64,000 bases of DNA from Halopiger aswanensis (GCF_003610195.1 NZ_RAPO01000001.1:496001-560000), one strand, 5' to 3'. Positions 47,400 to 56,768 are shown, numbered from the stretch's first letter. Made by a program: numbers and translations. Notes: generated from the letters alone by a model not told the origin.

Positions 47400-47891
47400 A
47401 TGTCGAGCGACCTCGACGACGTCGACCGGGGGATCCTCTTTCTCCTGCAGGACGATGCCAGAAACACGACCGCGATCGAGATGGCCGAACGACTCGACGT
47501 CTCGCCCAGCACCGTCCGAAACCGAATCGAACGGCTCGAGGAGACCGGCGTCCTCACCGGCTACCACCCGCAGATCGACTACACCCGACTCGATATTCCG
47601 CTGTTGACTACGTTCGTCGTGACAGCGGCCCCGACGCAGCGACACGAGGCCGTCGAGGCGCTGCTCGAGGTCGAGGGGGTCCTCGAGGTCCAGGAGTTGC
47701 TCGGCGGCCGGGAGAACATCCACGTCAAGGTCCTCGCGCGGGACAACTGCCACCTCTCGGAAATCACGCAGTCGATCCACGAGTTAGACGTCGAGATCGA
47801 GCGGACCGAAATCGCGAAACAGCGGCGAACGGGGTCCCCGTCGATCTTCGAAACTGCGCTCGAGTCGGTTCGTCGCGATGGGGACAACTGA
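47400..47891 (+). CDS. Lrp/AsnC-family transcriptional regulator
   Basis: The 163-residue protein has an N-terminal helix-turn-helix ('RNTTAIEMAERLDVSPSTVR', 22-41) and a RAM ligand domain ('PLLTTFVVTAAPTQRHEAVE', 'VQELLGGRENIHVKVLARDN'). Lrp-family proteins form octamers and respond to amino acids or small metabolites. The ATG at 47400 is 15 bases after a TATA-like box. No adjacent operon is obvious, so its target cannot be named. The basic tail ('KQRRTGSPSIFETALESVRR') may contact DNA. Confidence 0.9.
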   Translation: MSSDLDDVDRGILFLLQDDARNTTAIEMAERLDVSPSTVRNRIERLEETGVLTGYHPQIDYTRLDIPLLTTFVVTAAPTQRHEAVEALLEVEGVLEVQELLGGRENIHVKVLARDNCHLSEITQSIHELDVEIERTEIAKQRRTGSPSIFETALESVRRDGDN

Positions 47892-48365
47892 GCACCGTCG
47901 ACCGTCGTTATACTAGACGGCTCCGTTCAGTTATTTTCGGACGTTATCCGCGTACCGTTTTGATTTCCGCAGTTGGGTCGGCATTAGTTCCGCAATTCGC
48001 AATCTGTCTATTCGCTGTAAGACAACACCTATACCCGGTATCGGAGTACCGTACGATATGTCGTCTCCTCATTCGCGGACGATCCGTCATCGCATCGGCA
48101 GTCGCGACGACCGATCGGCCGATTCAGTTGCAGTCTACAGCCGGCGGTACCGTCGGTCCGCCAGTCGCCAAGTCCGGATCGCTACTCGACTGTCGCGAGC
48201 ACAGGTGGGGTGTCGCCGCCGGCTGCGCCGGATTCGCTGGATGTACCCCGATGAGCCCTTGGTACGATCGCTCGAGAAAACCGCTACGACGCGCACGACA
48301 TCGGCGACGGGCGCCCTGACACACCGGGCGGCTTCGGAACTGTGCTTCGAGTCAGCGGGGAACGA
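47892..48365. other. Intergenic stretch without a supportable gene
   Basis: This 474-base region has TATA-like elements near 47918 (GTTATACTAG) and 48025 (CACCTATACCCGG) and an ATG at 48058 that opens a 103-codon frame. That frame is Arg/Ser-rich without motifs. A second frame shows more normal composition ('SVIASAVATTDRPIQLQSTA') but has no proper start and ends Arg-rich. It may be a decayed or frameshifted gene; I could not choose a coding strand. Confidence 0.4.
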
Positions 48366-48746
48366 ATGACTGGCGACCGCGACGGCCCCGATTGCAGTCC
48401 GGTGCCGGATGACGATCGTGCGGCGCGAATCGACGAGCTCCTTACCGCGCTCGCCGACGCCCGTCGGCGGTACGTGCTCTACTATCTGCGGGACGAGCGG
48501 CGGGCATCGCTCACCGAGACGGCCCGTCAGGTGGCGGCGTGGGACAGCGATCGCTCGCCGACCGCCGTCCGAGACGAGACCCTCGAAGACATCGAGATTC
48601 AGTTGTATCACATCCATCTGCCGATGCTGGAGGAGGCGGATATCCTCGAGTACGACGACCGGTCCGAACAACTCGTCTTTCGCGATCCGCCGTCGCTCGT
48701 CGAGTGCTGTCTCGATCAGTGTCTCGACGACGACCTCGAGGGGTGA
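48366..48746 (+). CDS. DUF7344-like winged-helix protein
   Basis: The 126-residue protein has a winged-helix pattern common in haloarchaea: 'DELLTALADARRRYVLYYLR', 'SLTETARQVAAWDSDRSPTA' and 'IQLYHIHLPMLEEADILEYD', ending with an acidic tail. The 'LYHIHLPML' segment is a hallmark of the group I know as DUF7344. It probably regulates an unknown promoter. The ATG at 48366 was preferred to one 8 codons upstream because the conserved part begins soon after. Confidence 0.78.
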   Translation: MTGDRDGPDCSPVPDDDRAARIDELLTALADARRRYVLYYLRDERRASLTETARQVAAWDSDRSPTAVRDETLEDIEIQLYHIHLPMLEEADILEYDDRSEQLVFRDPPSLVECCLDQCLDDDLEG

Positions 48747-48857
48747 CTGCAGGTAGCCGGGCTGTGGCTGGCCGAGACCACACCCGCACGTCCGAAGTGG
48801 CGGCAACGCTCCCAACCTGTGCTGAGATACTTCCCGCACCGGGTCCGAGTATCCCAC

Positions 48858-49925
48858 ATGACCAAAATCGGTATCGTCGGCGCCGGCGCGGCCGCCGCGG
48901 CCGCAACATACGTGCTCGAGGAGACCCTGCCCGACGCGACGGTGACGGTGCTCGAGAAGTCCGGCGGCGTCTGCGGCCGCGCGGCGACGAGACGCCGCGA
49001 CGACATCGTCTACGATTACGGCGCGAACTACGTCAAAGACGACGACGAGCGCGTCACCGATCTGCTGACGACAACCCTCGGGACCGACGGATTGGTCGAT
49101 ATCACCGATCCCGTCTGGACCTTCGATCGCGACGGCGACGTCTCGGAAGGGCGCGACGCCGACGAGCACAAGTGGACGTATCGGGCGGGACTGACCCAGA
49201 TCGCCAAGCGACTGTTCGCTCGCACGGACGCCGACGTCCACCGCAGGACGCGGGTCGAACGGTTGATCCGCGATGCCGGCGGCGATGAAAACAGTGACGA
49301 AGCGGCCGGCTGGCGCCTCGAGGACGCCGACGGCGAGGAGTGGGGCCCCTTCGATACGCTCCTCCTGAACCCGCCGGCCCCCCAGACCGCCGATCTCCTG
49401 CGGTCGGCCGAGTGGGACGCCGACGAACTCCGCGAGACGCTCGTCGACGCCATCTCGGGGGTTCCCTACCGGACGATCTGGACCGCCGTCCTCCACTACC
49501 CGTTCGAACTCGAGCACCCCTACTACGCGCTGGTCAACACGGACAAAGAGCACGAGGTCGGCTGGATCGCCCGCGAAGAGTGCAAGCCGGGCCACGTCCC
49601 CGACGGCGAGTCGCTACTGATCGTCCAGGCCAACCACGAGTGGTCGGTCCAGCACTACGACGACCCGCCCGAGGACAACTGCGCGGCACTCGCCCGGATC
49701 GCCGCGGACGTACTCGACGACGAGCGGCTGACCGATCCCGACTGGACCGACCACCAGGGCTGGCGCTACGCGCTGCCCGAGGACGGCGTCCCGACCGGCC
49801 CGCTCCGGAGCGCGGAGGCCGAGGGACTGTACTGTCTCGGCGACTGGGTCGCCGGCGAGGGACGGCTCCATGCCGCGCTTCGATCCGGCCTCGAGGTCGG
49901 CGAGCGGATCGCGCTCGAGCGGTAG
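48858..49925 (+). CDS. NAD(P)/FAD-dependent oxidoreductase (amine-oxidase-like)
   Basis: The 355-residue flavoprotein opens with an FAD-binding motif 'KIGIVGAGAAAAAATYVLEE', followed by 'VTVLEKSGGVCGRAATRR' and the C-terminal 'GLYCLGDWVAGEGRLHAALR', where the final Gly-Asp binds FAD. The layout resembles renalase or phytoene-desaturase-like oxidoreductases. The ATG at 48858 follows a 110-base gap from the previous gene. The substrate is unknown; no carotenoid or amine pathway genes are nearby. Confidence 0.85.
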   Translation: MTKIGIVGAGAAAAAATYVLEETLPDATVTVLEKSGGVCGRAATRRRDDIVYDYGANYVKDDDERVTDLLTTTLGTDGLVDITDPVWTFDRDGDVSEGRDADEHKWTYRAGLTQIAKRLFARTDADVHRRTRVERLIRDAGGDENSDEAAGWRLEDADGEEWGPFDTLLLNPPAPQTADLLRSAEWDADELRETLVDAISGVPYRTIWTAVLHYPFELEHPYYALVNTDKEHEVGWIAREECKPGHVPDGESLLIVQANHEWSVQHYDDPPEDNCAALARIAADVLDDERLTDPDWTDHQGWRYALPEDGVPTGPLRSAEAEGLYCLGDWVAGEGRLHAALRSGLEVGERIALER

Positions 49926-49960
49926 CGCGAAGTGTAATCGCAACAGGGGGGACGGAGAAG

Positions 49961-51109
49961 CTATCCGCGCAGCGCCTCGACCGGTCGGTCGTTCGCTGCC
50001 TTCCAAGCCGGATAGAGGCCACTCAGGACGCTCGCAACGACGGCGAAGCCGAAGCCGTAAATCAGATATCGCAGGCTCAGCCAGTCGAAGACGAGCATCG
50101 CGTCCCCCACGATCGTTCGGAAGATAACGAATCCGATGGCCAACGACACGAGTGCACCGATCAGGCCGCCGATCGCGCCGAGGAAACCGGCTTCGGCCAG
50201 GATCATGCGGAGCACCTCGCCGCGGCGAATGCCGACCGCCCGGAGCACGCCGATCTCGCCGCGCCGTTCGATCGTGCTCATCAGCATTACGTTGAGGATG
50301 GCCACGCTCGCGACGATCAGCGAGATCGAGCCGATGCCGAGCAGCGCGAGGTTGAGGGTGTTCATGAACGACCCGATGTTTTCCTGGGCGTACCCGTAGC
50401 TTGAGACCCTCAACTCTTCGTTCTCCTCGGTGTTGAAGCGCTCGTTGAGGGTGGCGGCGATCTCGGTCGCCGCGTCACCGTCCTCGGCCACGATTGTGAC
50501 CGAGTTATAGTTTCCCTGGTCGGCCAGCGCCGCCTCCGGCAGGACGAGTTCGCCGCCTCCCGTGAGTCCGAACCCTTGATCGGACTCGATGAGGCCGCGG
50601 ATGCGGTAGAGTTGTCCGTCGTACGTGACGGGATCGCCGAGATCGAGCCCCAGTTTGGTAGCCGTGCTCTCTGTGAGCAGGGCGCCCGACTGGAGCCGGT
50701 CCGGTTCCTCGCCCGCCGACACGTTGTACTGCGCGCTGGCCTGGGTCACCCCGGTGACGGAGACTATCTCTTCCTGCCCACTTCGTGATGTGAGCGTCGT
50801 CCGATTGGAGTACTCCGGTACCACGGTGGCGTCGTCGGCGATCCCGCGGATGCGTCTCACCCGATCGGCGGTGACGCCGGCTGTATCGCTATCTTCACCG
50901 GATGACACCGTCACCTCGTTCGTGAGGTCGTCAAGATTCGACGAGGCCTGTTGCTGGAGAGCCACACCGGTGATACCCAGCGACGCAATGGCAACGACGC
51001 CGATGACGATTCCCAGCGCCGCCAGCGCCGTCCGGACGCGGTTACGGCCGAGGTTGCGCCACGCCATCTGGGCGCTCGGAAACCGCCATAGCAGATCCGC
51101 GATCCCCAT
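49961..51109 (-). CDS. MacB/FtsX-type ABC permease
   Basis: The 382-residue protein has a membrane helix at about 27-50, an extracytoplasmic domain at 55-250 ('TVVPEYSNRTTLTSRSGQEE' and similar), and three C-terminal spans including 'SIERRGEIGVLRAVGIRRGE'-type sequence ('IERRGEIGVLRAVGIRRGEV'), the FtsX/MacB permease signature. MacB-like systems use mechanotransmission to act on outer-face substrates. It is translated directly after the ATPase (TAATG overlap at 51109) and is the last gene of a three-gene unit. Confidence 0.9.
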   Translation of the reverse strand: MGIADLLWRFPSAQMAWRNLGRNRVRTALAALGIVIGVVAIASLGITGVALQQQASSNLDDLTNEVTVSSGEDSDTAGVTADRVRRIRGIADDATVVPEYSNRTTLTSRSGQEEIVSVTGVTQASAQYNVSAGEEPDRLQSGALLTESTATKLGLDLGDPVTYDGQLYRIRGLIESDQGFGLTGGGELVLPEAALADQGNYNSVTIVAEDGDAATEIAATLNERFNTEENEELRVSSYGYAQENIGSFMNTLNLALLGIGSISLIVASVAILNVMLMSTIERRGEIGVLRAVGIRRGEVLRMILAEAGFLGAIGGLIGALVSLAIGFVIFRTIVGDAMLVFDWLSLRYLIYGFGFAVVASVLSGLYPAWKAANDRPVEALRG

Positions 51110-51771
51110 TACTTGATCACTCCGTCGACGAGTCGAACGGCTCGATCCGCGTAGTCAACCATCTGCTCATCGTGGGTCACCGACACGATCGCGATGTCTT
51201 CCTCCTCCTTCAGCCGCGTCATCTCCTCGAGGATCGTCCGGCCGGTGTCCTGATCTAAATTTCCCGTCGGTTCGTCCGCGAGGAGGATCTCGGGCTCGTT
51301 GATCAGCGCGCGAGCGATGGCGACCCGCTGGCGCTGGCCGCCCGAGAGCTGTTCGGGCGTGTGCTCGAGCCGGTCGCCGAGTCCGACTCGCTCGAGAAGG
51401 TCCCGGGCCCGGTCGCAGCGGTCGACCGACGTGTTCCACATCGAGGGGAGCTCGACGTTCTCGAGCGCGGTGAGCATCGGGAGCAGGTGGAAATCCTGGA
51501 AGACGAAGCCAATCCCCGAACGGCGCTCTTCCGTGAGTTCGTCAATCGTGAAGTCGGTCACCACGCGGTCGTTCAGCCGGACTGTGCCCTCCGTCGGCGT
51601 ATCGAGCAGGCCGATCATGTTGAGTAACGTGCTCTTCCCCGAACCCGAGGGCCCGATGATGGTGACCATCTCCCCACGGGCGGCACTGAAGTCGATCCCC
51701 TTCAGCGCTTCGACGGTCTGCTCGCCGCTCCGATACCGCTTGACGACCCGCTCGAGTTCGATGACGCTCAT
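51109..51771 (-). CDS. MacB-type ABC transporter ATPase
   Basis: The 220-residue ATPase has Walker A 'GPSGSGKST' (40-48), Q-loop '[13 protein letters not shown]', signature '[15 protein letters not shown]', Walker B '[12 protein letters not shown]' and a switch His in 'VTHDEQM'. It closely follows the LolD/MacB pattern. It is coupled by overlaps to the surface protein upstream (51768-51771) and the permease downstream (51109), so the three form one system. Confidence 0.93.
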   Translation of the reverse strand: MSVIELERVVKRYRSGEQTVEALKGIDFSAARGEMVTIIGPSGSGKSTLLNMIGLLDTPTEGTVRLNDRVVTDFTIDELTEERRSGIGFVFQDFHLLPMLTALENVELPSMWNTSVDRCDRARDLLERVGLGDRLEHTPEQLSGGQRQRVAIARALINEPEILLADEPTGNLDQDTGRTILEEMTRLKEEEDIAIVSVTHDEQMVDYADRAVRLVDGVIK

Positions 51772-53042
51772 GGGTTGCGCCAGCGATAGATCGTGAAGCC
51801 GCCCCCAGCGATGACGAGTACGGCGATCGCGAGCCCGATCGTGGTCAGCGGCAGTCCGCCGTCACCGCTCGTTCCACCGGGCGGTCCCCGTTCGGCGTTC
51901 GCGGCGGCCGCTTGCACGTTCGTTCCGACTGCCGACGCGCCCGCAGCGTCGATATCCACTTGCTGGGTCGTCGTCACCCGTTCGTCCTCGACGATGTACT
52001 CGATCTTGATGGGGACCGACGACATCTCGCTTTGTGCGTCCGCCGTCAGCTCGAAGGTGGCGAACTCGCTAGCGTCGACCGAGCCGACGAAGTACTCGCC
52101 GGACGGAGCCGTCGGCGAGACGCGTTCCGTGTTCTGGACACTCACGAGCACCGACTCGACGTCCGTACCGCCAATATTCGCGGCTTCACCCTGAATCGTT
52201 AGGCCGTCGACGCCCTGTGACGTTTCGGTTCCGGTCAACCGAATCTCGCCCGGAATGTCGTCGCTGAGCGTGTCCGAAAGATCACGCAACATTGAGTCCG
52301 TGTACGATCCGCCTACCGACTCGTACTCGAGCGTGAACCGCGCGGGCCGCGGCTCGAACTTATCGGGATCGAACTCAACGGTCGCACTCGAGTGAGCGGC
52401 GATGTCTCCCACGAGCGCTCGTTCGATAACTTCGCCGCCCTGAGTGACGTTCAGCGCGGCATCCTCGAGGGGCGCCGTTCCGAAGTTGTTGACGTCGACG
52501 GCGAGTACGTCTTCGCTGTTGTCGTTGCTATTGCCGTCGCCCTCGCCCTCGCCATCGCCTTCAGTCCCGGACGCGGACGACTGGACCGTCGTCGAGATGT
52601 CCCAGTCGATCACCGCCTTCGTGACCGTTACGTCCAGCGGGTAACTGACACGGTGTTCGATACCGTCGTCGTCTTCGACCGTCGCGTACACGGTCAGATC
52701 GTACTCACCCGGCTTGTCGATGGAGAGTTCGACCGGCACGTCCTGACTGTTGCCCGGCGAGATCGAACCGATTGACGTGGACGTTCGACCGTACACGTCC
52801 TCGTTGCTATAGCTGCCACGTTCTCGGATGAAGACTTCCTCGAGGGAGACCGCTTTCTCGCTGGTCTGCCGGTTTGCAACGGTGACAGTGACCGTTTCGC
52901 TGTCCCCTGCGACCAGTTGGTCGGCCGACACGGAGACTGATTCGACGGCGATATCTGGTTGGGAGCCGCTGGCTGGCGCGGCAGCCGTCGCCGACGTAGC
53001 AACGAGAATAGCAGCGAGAAGCACCGTTCTAAAACGTCTCAC
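51768..53042 (-). CDS. CARDB/COG1361-like surface protein of the MacB-type operon
   Basis: From a GTG at 53042 the 424-residue precursor has a signal ('[20 protein letters not shown]'), several beta-sandwich repeats of the CARDB type ('[20 protein letters not shown]', '[20 protein letters not shown]'), an acidic Gly/Asn/Ser insertion ('[20 protein letters not shown]'), and a C-terminal helix with basic stop ('[20 protein letters not shown]' then Arg-rich). It would stand on the outer face, anchored at the C-terminus. An ATG at 53174 is an alternative start with a 44-residue extension. It is the first gene before the ABC ATPase and permease and may supply the extracytoplasmic part. Confidence 0.78.
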   Translation of the reverse strand: MRRFRTVLLAAILVATSATAAAPASGSQPDIAVESVSVSADQLVAGDSETVTVTVANRQTSEKAVSLEEVFIRERGSYSNEDVYGRTSTSIGSISPGNSQDVPVELSIDKPGEYDLTVYATVEDDDGIEHRVSYPLDVTVTKAVIDWDISTTVQSSASGTEGDGEGEGDGNSNDNSEDVLAVDVNNFGTAPLEDAALNVTQGGEVIERALVGDIAAHSSATVEFDPDKFEPRPARFTLEYESVGGSYTDSMLRDLSDTLSDDIPGEIRLTGTETSQGVDGLTIQGEAANIGGTDVESVLVSVQNTERVSPTAPSGEYFVGSVDASEFATFELTADAQSEMSSVPIKIEYIVEDERVTTTQQVDIDAAGASAVGTNVQAAAANAERGPPGGTSGDGGLPLTTIGLAIAVLVIAGGGFTIYRWRNP

Positions 53043-53435
53043 TGCGACTTCACCCCCGTCGCGCACGTACGATAAGCGCGCGGCGAACTCGTACCGCACG
53101 CGGACGTCTTCGCTTCCCACCACATCCGTAAACCGTCCTGAAATAGTTTTTTCACTGTCACGTTCGCGTCTCATTACTGCAGTGACTTATTTCATTTCCT
53201 GAATTAAGGGGAGAGATATTGCAATTCAGACCCAAATTCTCGTCTGTCGGACGGATGATCCCGGATCGGCGGGTTCCAGTTGGCTTCGACTGGGTACTGT
53301 TCTCGCTGACGGACACCCCACACAACATCTACCGACCGGCAGCCGTCGACCGCTTCGATTTGGGTCTAATTTTCCCGGAAGTTGGAACCAAACTCGGGAA
53401 AGAAACAGGTATTGGCAGTGGATATTCGCTCGTAA
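53043..53435. promoter_or_regulatory. Divergent control region between the surface-protein operon and the HtrA-like gene
   Basis: About 390 bases separate the two start codons if the GTG at 53042 is right. On the minus strand TTAATT near 53205 and a TATTTC tract near 53140 are candidate promoters. On the plus strand a 7-base inverted repeat TTTCCCG/CGGGAAA (53371-53377/53395-53401) sits 35-65 bases before the HtrA-like start and might be an operator. Nothing else was seen. Confidence 0.35.
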
Positions 53436-54539
53436 ATGTCTCGCGAACCAGTATCGCGACGGCGACTCCTTCAAGGTCTCGGGGTGACGGCAACGACTGC
53501 GCTCGCGGGTTGTACGATGCCAGGCGCAAACACGGACGACAGCGGGACGAGCGCCGAGACATCGCAGTCGACGGCCAATCAATCAGATGCGAACCGGGAT
53601 CCGCCGTCGAACGGGGACTACGCGTCGGTGTACGAATCGGCCGTCGACTCGGTCACCCAGATGGAAACGTCGTCCGGGCAGGGGACGGGGTTCGTCTACG
53701 ACGAATCGCACCTCGTGACGAACGCCCACGTCGTCGGGGACGCGACCGAACTCGACGTCCGGTTCCGGAACGGCGAGTGGCGGTCGGGGACGGTCGTCGG
53801 CACCGACGTCTACAGCGACCTCGCCGCGGTCCGGGTCGACGAGCGGCCGGAGTACGCGACGCCCCTGCCGTTCATCGACGGCGACCCGGTCGTCGGCGAG
53901 GAAGTGCTGGTCATCGGCAATCCCTACGGGCTCGACGGCACGCTCACGACAGGCGTTGTCAGCGGCGTCAACCGGTCGCTCCCGAGTTCGCTAGGCTACG
54001 ACATCCCCGACGCGGTCCAGACCGACGCCGCGGCGAACCCCGGCAACAGCGGCGGTCCGATCGTCTCGCTGGACGGGAAGGTGATCGCCGTCATCAACTC
54101 CGGCGGCGGCGACAACATCGCCTTCGGCATCTCCGCGGCGCTCGCACAGCGGGTCGTCCCCTCGCTCATCGAGAACGGCGAGTACGACCACGCGTACATG
54201 GGCGTCTCGCTCGCGACCGTGACGCCGGCTATCGCCGAGCCCAACGACCTCGAGAATCCCCGCGGCGTGATCGTCGAGCGCGTCCGGTCCGGCGGGCCGT
54301 CCGACGGCGTGCTGCAACCGAGCACCGGAACCGCAGTCGTCGACGGAACGCGGGTGCCGACGGGCGGCGATATCATCGTCGCGCTGGACGGAACTGAGAT
54401 CGCTTCGCTGGAAGAACTCTCGAGCTACCTGGCGCTCGAGACGAGTCCGGACGAGACGATTTCGGTGACGGTCATCCGCGATGGACAGGAGCAATCGGTG
54501 GAACTGACCCTCGGCACGCGACCGCGGCCGCGGGTCTAA
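53436..54539 (+). CDS. HtrA/DegP-like serine protease lipoprotein
   Basis: The 367-residue precursor has a Tat signal 'SRRRLLQGLGVTATTALAGC' with lipobox Cys26 and a Ser/Asp linker, then a trypsin-like protease with His98 ('VTNAHVV'), Asp128 ('YSDLAAVRV') and Ser205 ('GNSGGPIV'), and a C-terminal PDZ domain (about 260-360; 'YMGVSLATVTPAIAEPNDLE'). It is a surface-anchored protein-quality-control protease. The ATG at 53436 is supported by the signal peptide. A HalOD1 gene begins two bases after its stop. Confidence 0.93.
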   Translation: MSREPVSRRRLLQGLGVTATTALAGCTMPGANTDDSGTSAETSQSTANQSDANRDPPSNGDYASVYESAVDSVTQMETSSGQGTGFVYDESHLVTNAHVVGDATELDVRFRNGEWRSGTVVGTDVYSDLAAVRVDERPEYATPLPFIDGDPVVGEEVLVIGNPYGLDGTLTTGVVSGVNRSLPSSLGYDIPDAVQTDAAANPGNSGGPIVSLDGKVIAVINSGGGDNIAFGISAALAQRVVPSLIENGEYDHAYMGVSLATVTPAIAEPNDLENPRGVIVERVRSGGPSDGVLQPSTGTAVVDGTRVPTGGDIIVALDGTEIASLEELSSYLALETSPDETISVTVIRDGQEQSVELTLGTRPRPRV

Positions 54540-54541
54540 CG

Positions 54542-54787
54542 ATGGAGCGACGAATTGACGACGGACGGTCGGTTTGGACGATCGTTCGCGCCGTGGCGGA
54601 CGTCAGAGGTGTCGATCCGCTCGAGTTGCCGCCGCTGGGGGAGCACTTCGATGCGGATGCGCTCGACCGGCTCCTCGCTGCCGCCGACGAGGTGATGGTC
54701 ACGTTCGACTACGCGGGCTGTGCCGTGCGGGCGACGCCGACCCGAGTGACGGTCCGCCAGCAGGGGCCGCGTGTCGGGGGCCGGTGA
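54542..54787 (+). CDS. HalOD1 output-domain protein
   Basis: The 81-residue protein consists of one HalOD1 domain: 'TIVRAVADVRGVDPLELPPL', 'DADALDRLLAAADEVMVTFD' and 'YAGCAVRATPTRVTVRQQGP'. In haloarchaea this fold occurs alone or after sensor domains and is thought to be an output module. It starts two bases after the HtrA-like stop, so the two are surely co-transcribed, an unusual partnership for a signalling module. The tail is short and basic. Confidence 0.85.
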   Translation: MERRIDDGRSVWTIVRAVADVRGVDPLELPPLGEHFDADALDRLLAAADEVMVTFDYAGCAVRATPTRVTVRQQGPRVGGR

Positions 54788-54931
54788 CCGCACGTCGATA
54801 GCGATCGGTGGCTGCCCGTCCTCGGGACGGCACTGTTTTGCACGTCGATCGCTCGAGCGATAGCGGAATAGACTTCCAGCAATCGAGCCAGAGCAGGGAG
54901 ATGACCGCCGATACGCGACGGACGACCCGGG

Positions 54932-55348
54932 CTAGGTCTGGCTCTGGTAGAACAGCACGATGATCGCGAAGCCGACGAACACGTCCGGAATGAACCCGAA
55001 GGGCCCGAGGTCGCTCACCGGCGGAAAGCCGAACAGCAACTGGACGAGCGGATTCGAACTGATCGCGTACAGGACGAGCGCGAGACTCAGAACCACGAGG
55101 CTCATGCTGTACTTGTTCGGCAGGTCCCGGTAGAGCGAGACGTACGACCACGTCAGCGCGACCAGCAACACGAGGTTGAACGTCGTGATGAACAGCTCCA
55201 TCCGGATCAACAGGTGGACGACCTCGAGCGTCGGCGCCCGGGCCGGGAGCGGAACGTTCGGTAGGATGACGGTGCTCAACAGCCCGAACACCGTTGCGAT
55301 TCCGGTGACGAGCGCCGTTTTCGCCGGTGCACTGAGTTCGCGTATCAT
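54932..55348 (-). CDS. DUF7521-like four-span membrane protein
   Basis: The 138-residue protein has four hydrophobic segments (about 10-32, 42-68, 78-100 and 116-134) and short polar loops ('NVPLPARAPTLEVVHLLIRM', 'YRDLPNKYSMSLVVLSLALV'). The pairing with an upstream winged-helix gene (overlap 55345-55348, ATGA) is a frequent haloarchaeal module. It may be a sensor or partner for that regulator. Function unknown. No catalytic motif is seen. Confidence 0.75.
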   Translation of the reverse strand: MIRELSAPAKTALVTGIATVFGLLSTVILPNVPLPARAPTLEVVHLLIRMELFITTFNLVLLVALTWSYVSLYRDLPNKYSMSLVVLSLALVLYAISSNPLVQLLFGFPPVSDLGPFGFIPDVFVGFAIIVLFYQSQT

Positions 55349-55644
55349 TGGTCGGTGGGATCAGGGTCGATATCCGCTTGCTCGACGATCTCCTCCAGGA
55401 TGTCGAGGTTCTGTTCCATGCGATCCGACAAGAAGTACAGCTGACCGTAGTTGTCGCCCTGCGTCGTGACGATGTCGTTCTCCTCGAGCACCTCGAGGTG
55501 GTGCTGGACCGTCTTGTAGTTCAGATCGAGGTCCTCGGCCAACTGGTTCGTGTTCATCGGCCGCTCCTGTAGCGTCCGGACGATTCGAAGGCGGTTGTGC
55601 CCGCCCCGGGAACCGCCGATGAGCCACCACAGGAGCTGGCGCAT
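55345..55644 (-). CDS. Winged-helix (ArsR-like) transcriptional regulator
   Basis: The 99-residue protein is an ArsR-like winged helix: 'GGHNRLRIVRTLQERPMNTN', 'QLAEDLDLNYKTVQHHLEVL' and 'ENDIVTTQGDNYGQLYFLSD'. No metal-binding Cys is present, so it is not a classical ArsR sensor. Its ATG at 55644 was chosen over earlier in-frame starts because the family begins 'MRQLLWWLIGGSRGGHNR'. It is coupled to the DUF7521-like membrane protein gene, which may modulate it. Confidence 0.82.
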   Translation of the reverse strand: MRQLLWWLIGGSRGGHNRLRIVRTLQERPMNTNQLAEDLDLNYKTVQHHLEVLEENDIVTTQGDNYGQLYFLSDRMEQNLDILEEIVEQADIDPDPTDQ

Positions 55645-55778
55645 ACGAATGGACCTCGGGACAACGCGTAAAAATAGATTCCGGGATATCGATACGTTCG
55701 GTCGCCGAACCGGCGGTCGGTAGTCGAGTCTCGAGTCGACGCGGTGGCCAGCGAGAGCCAATACGACCGGGGCCGGGT

Positions 55779-56714
55779 TCAGGAACTCGCGTCGCGGCAG
55801 TCTACGAGCGCATCGGAGACGGCCTCGCGCAATCGATCAGCGACAGCCGGGCGTCGCTCCGGGGCGACGTTTCGCTGGAGGAAGACCGACTCGAGGAACG
55901 CGACGCCGGTGATCGCGCGATAGATCGGGTGCTGAGACTCGAGGTCAGCAGGGAGCGAGCGGACGAATTCGTAGCCGTCGCGAAACGCGCGTCGTACTGC
56001 GTCGTCGACGTCGTCGCGCATCTCGAGGTACGGAATCGCCGTTCGCCAGTAGTCGTACTCGGCCGGGGCGACGAGCGCGTGTTCGAAGTCGATGGCCGCG
56101 GTCGTCTCCCCCACCGATGCGACGTGCTCGGGATGGACGTCACCGTGACAGAGCACGGGCTCGCCGGCGCCGTCGAGCGCGTGCGGATGCGTCCGCAGAA
56201 ACTGCAGGACAGCGTCCGCGGTATCTGCGTAGCCGAACTCCTCGAGGTACGCGCGATGGTAGTCGATCTTCGCCATCAGGGCGTCGACCCAGTCACTGTG
56301 GCCCTCGAGTTCGAGCCCCGAGCCGCTGTCTCGAGGCCGTCCGTAACCGTCGAACGCGCCGACTGTGTCGTCGTGTAGGGCTCCGAGCCAGGCACCGGCT
56401 GCTCGAGCCCAGTTCACGTCGAGCGTCTCGGGCGTCTGTGCGATCGTGTCGGACCATGCCGTGACGTAGTGGTCGTCGCCGACGGCAATGACGTCGGGAA
56501 CCGGTGCTTCAGTGCGTTGAGCGACGTACTCGTGGACCCGTCCTTCGTCGGCGGCGTGCCCTCGCGGATGGGCGTCGCGTTTCAGGACGGCTCGACGACC
56601 ATCGAGCCGAACCTCGTAGACGCGGTAGGGCGGGACGTCGTGTAACTCGCGGACGACGGTCGGCTCGTCGGCGTACGGCTTGAGCGTTGCTGCGATGCGT
56701 TCGTGTTCGGTCAT
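55779..56714 (-). CDS. Aminoglycoside-phosphotransferase-fold kinase
   Basis: The 311-residue protein has the kinase-like APH fold: Lys45 in 'RAVLKRDAH' for ATP binding, the Brenner-type motif 'LCHGDVHPEHV' with catalytic Asp192, and the metal-binding 'AAIDFEH' with Asp209. Substrates in this family range from aminoglycosides to choline and homoserine, so drug resistance should not be assumed. It is a single gene between unrelated neighbours, with a conventional ATG at 56714. Confidence 0.85.
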   Translation of the reverse strand: MTEHERIAATLKPYADEPTVVRELHDVPPYRVYEVRLDGRRAVLKRDAHPRGHAADEGRVHEYVAQRTEAPVPDVIAVGDDHYVTAWSDTIAQTPETLDVNWARAAGAWLGALHDDTVGAFDGYGRPRDSGSGLELEGHSDWVDALMAKIDYHRAYLEEFGYADTADAVLQFLRTHPHALDGAGEPVLCHGDVHPEHVASVGETTAAIDFEHALVAPAEYDYWRTAIPYLEMRDDVDDAVRRAFRDGYEFVRSLPADLESQHPIYRAITGVAFLESVFLQRNVAPERRPAVADRLREAVSDALVDCRDASS

Positions 56715-56768
56715 GAGAGGAACTCACTACGGAGCCACCATCGCGTAGAGGGAACGGACGATGTGCCG

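Noticed and set aside
48058-48369. 103-codon plus-strand frame before the DUF7344-like gene
   Set aside because: A TATA-like box precedes it, but the product is dominated by Arg and Ser and shows no domain. I list the region as unsettled rather than as a gene.
55779-56714. Aminoglycoside resistance gene
   Set aside because: The fold is shared by many kinases for metabolites, and nothing in the sequence or neighbours points to antibiotic resistance.
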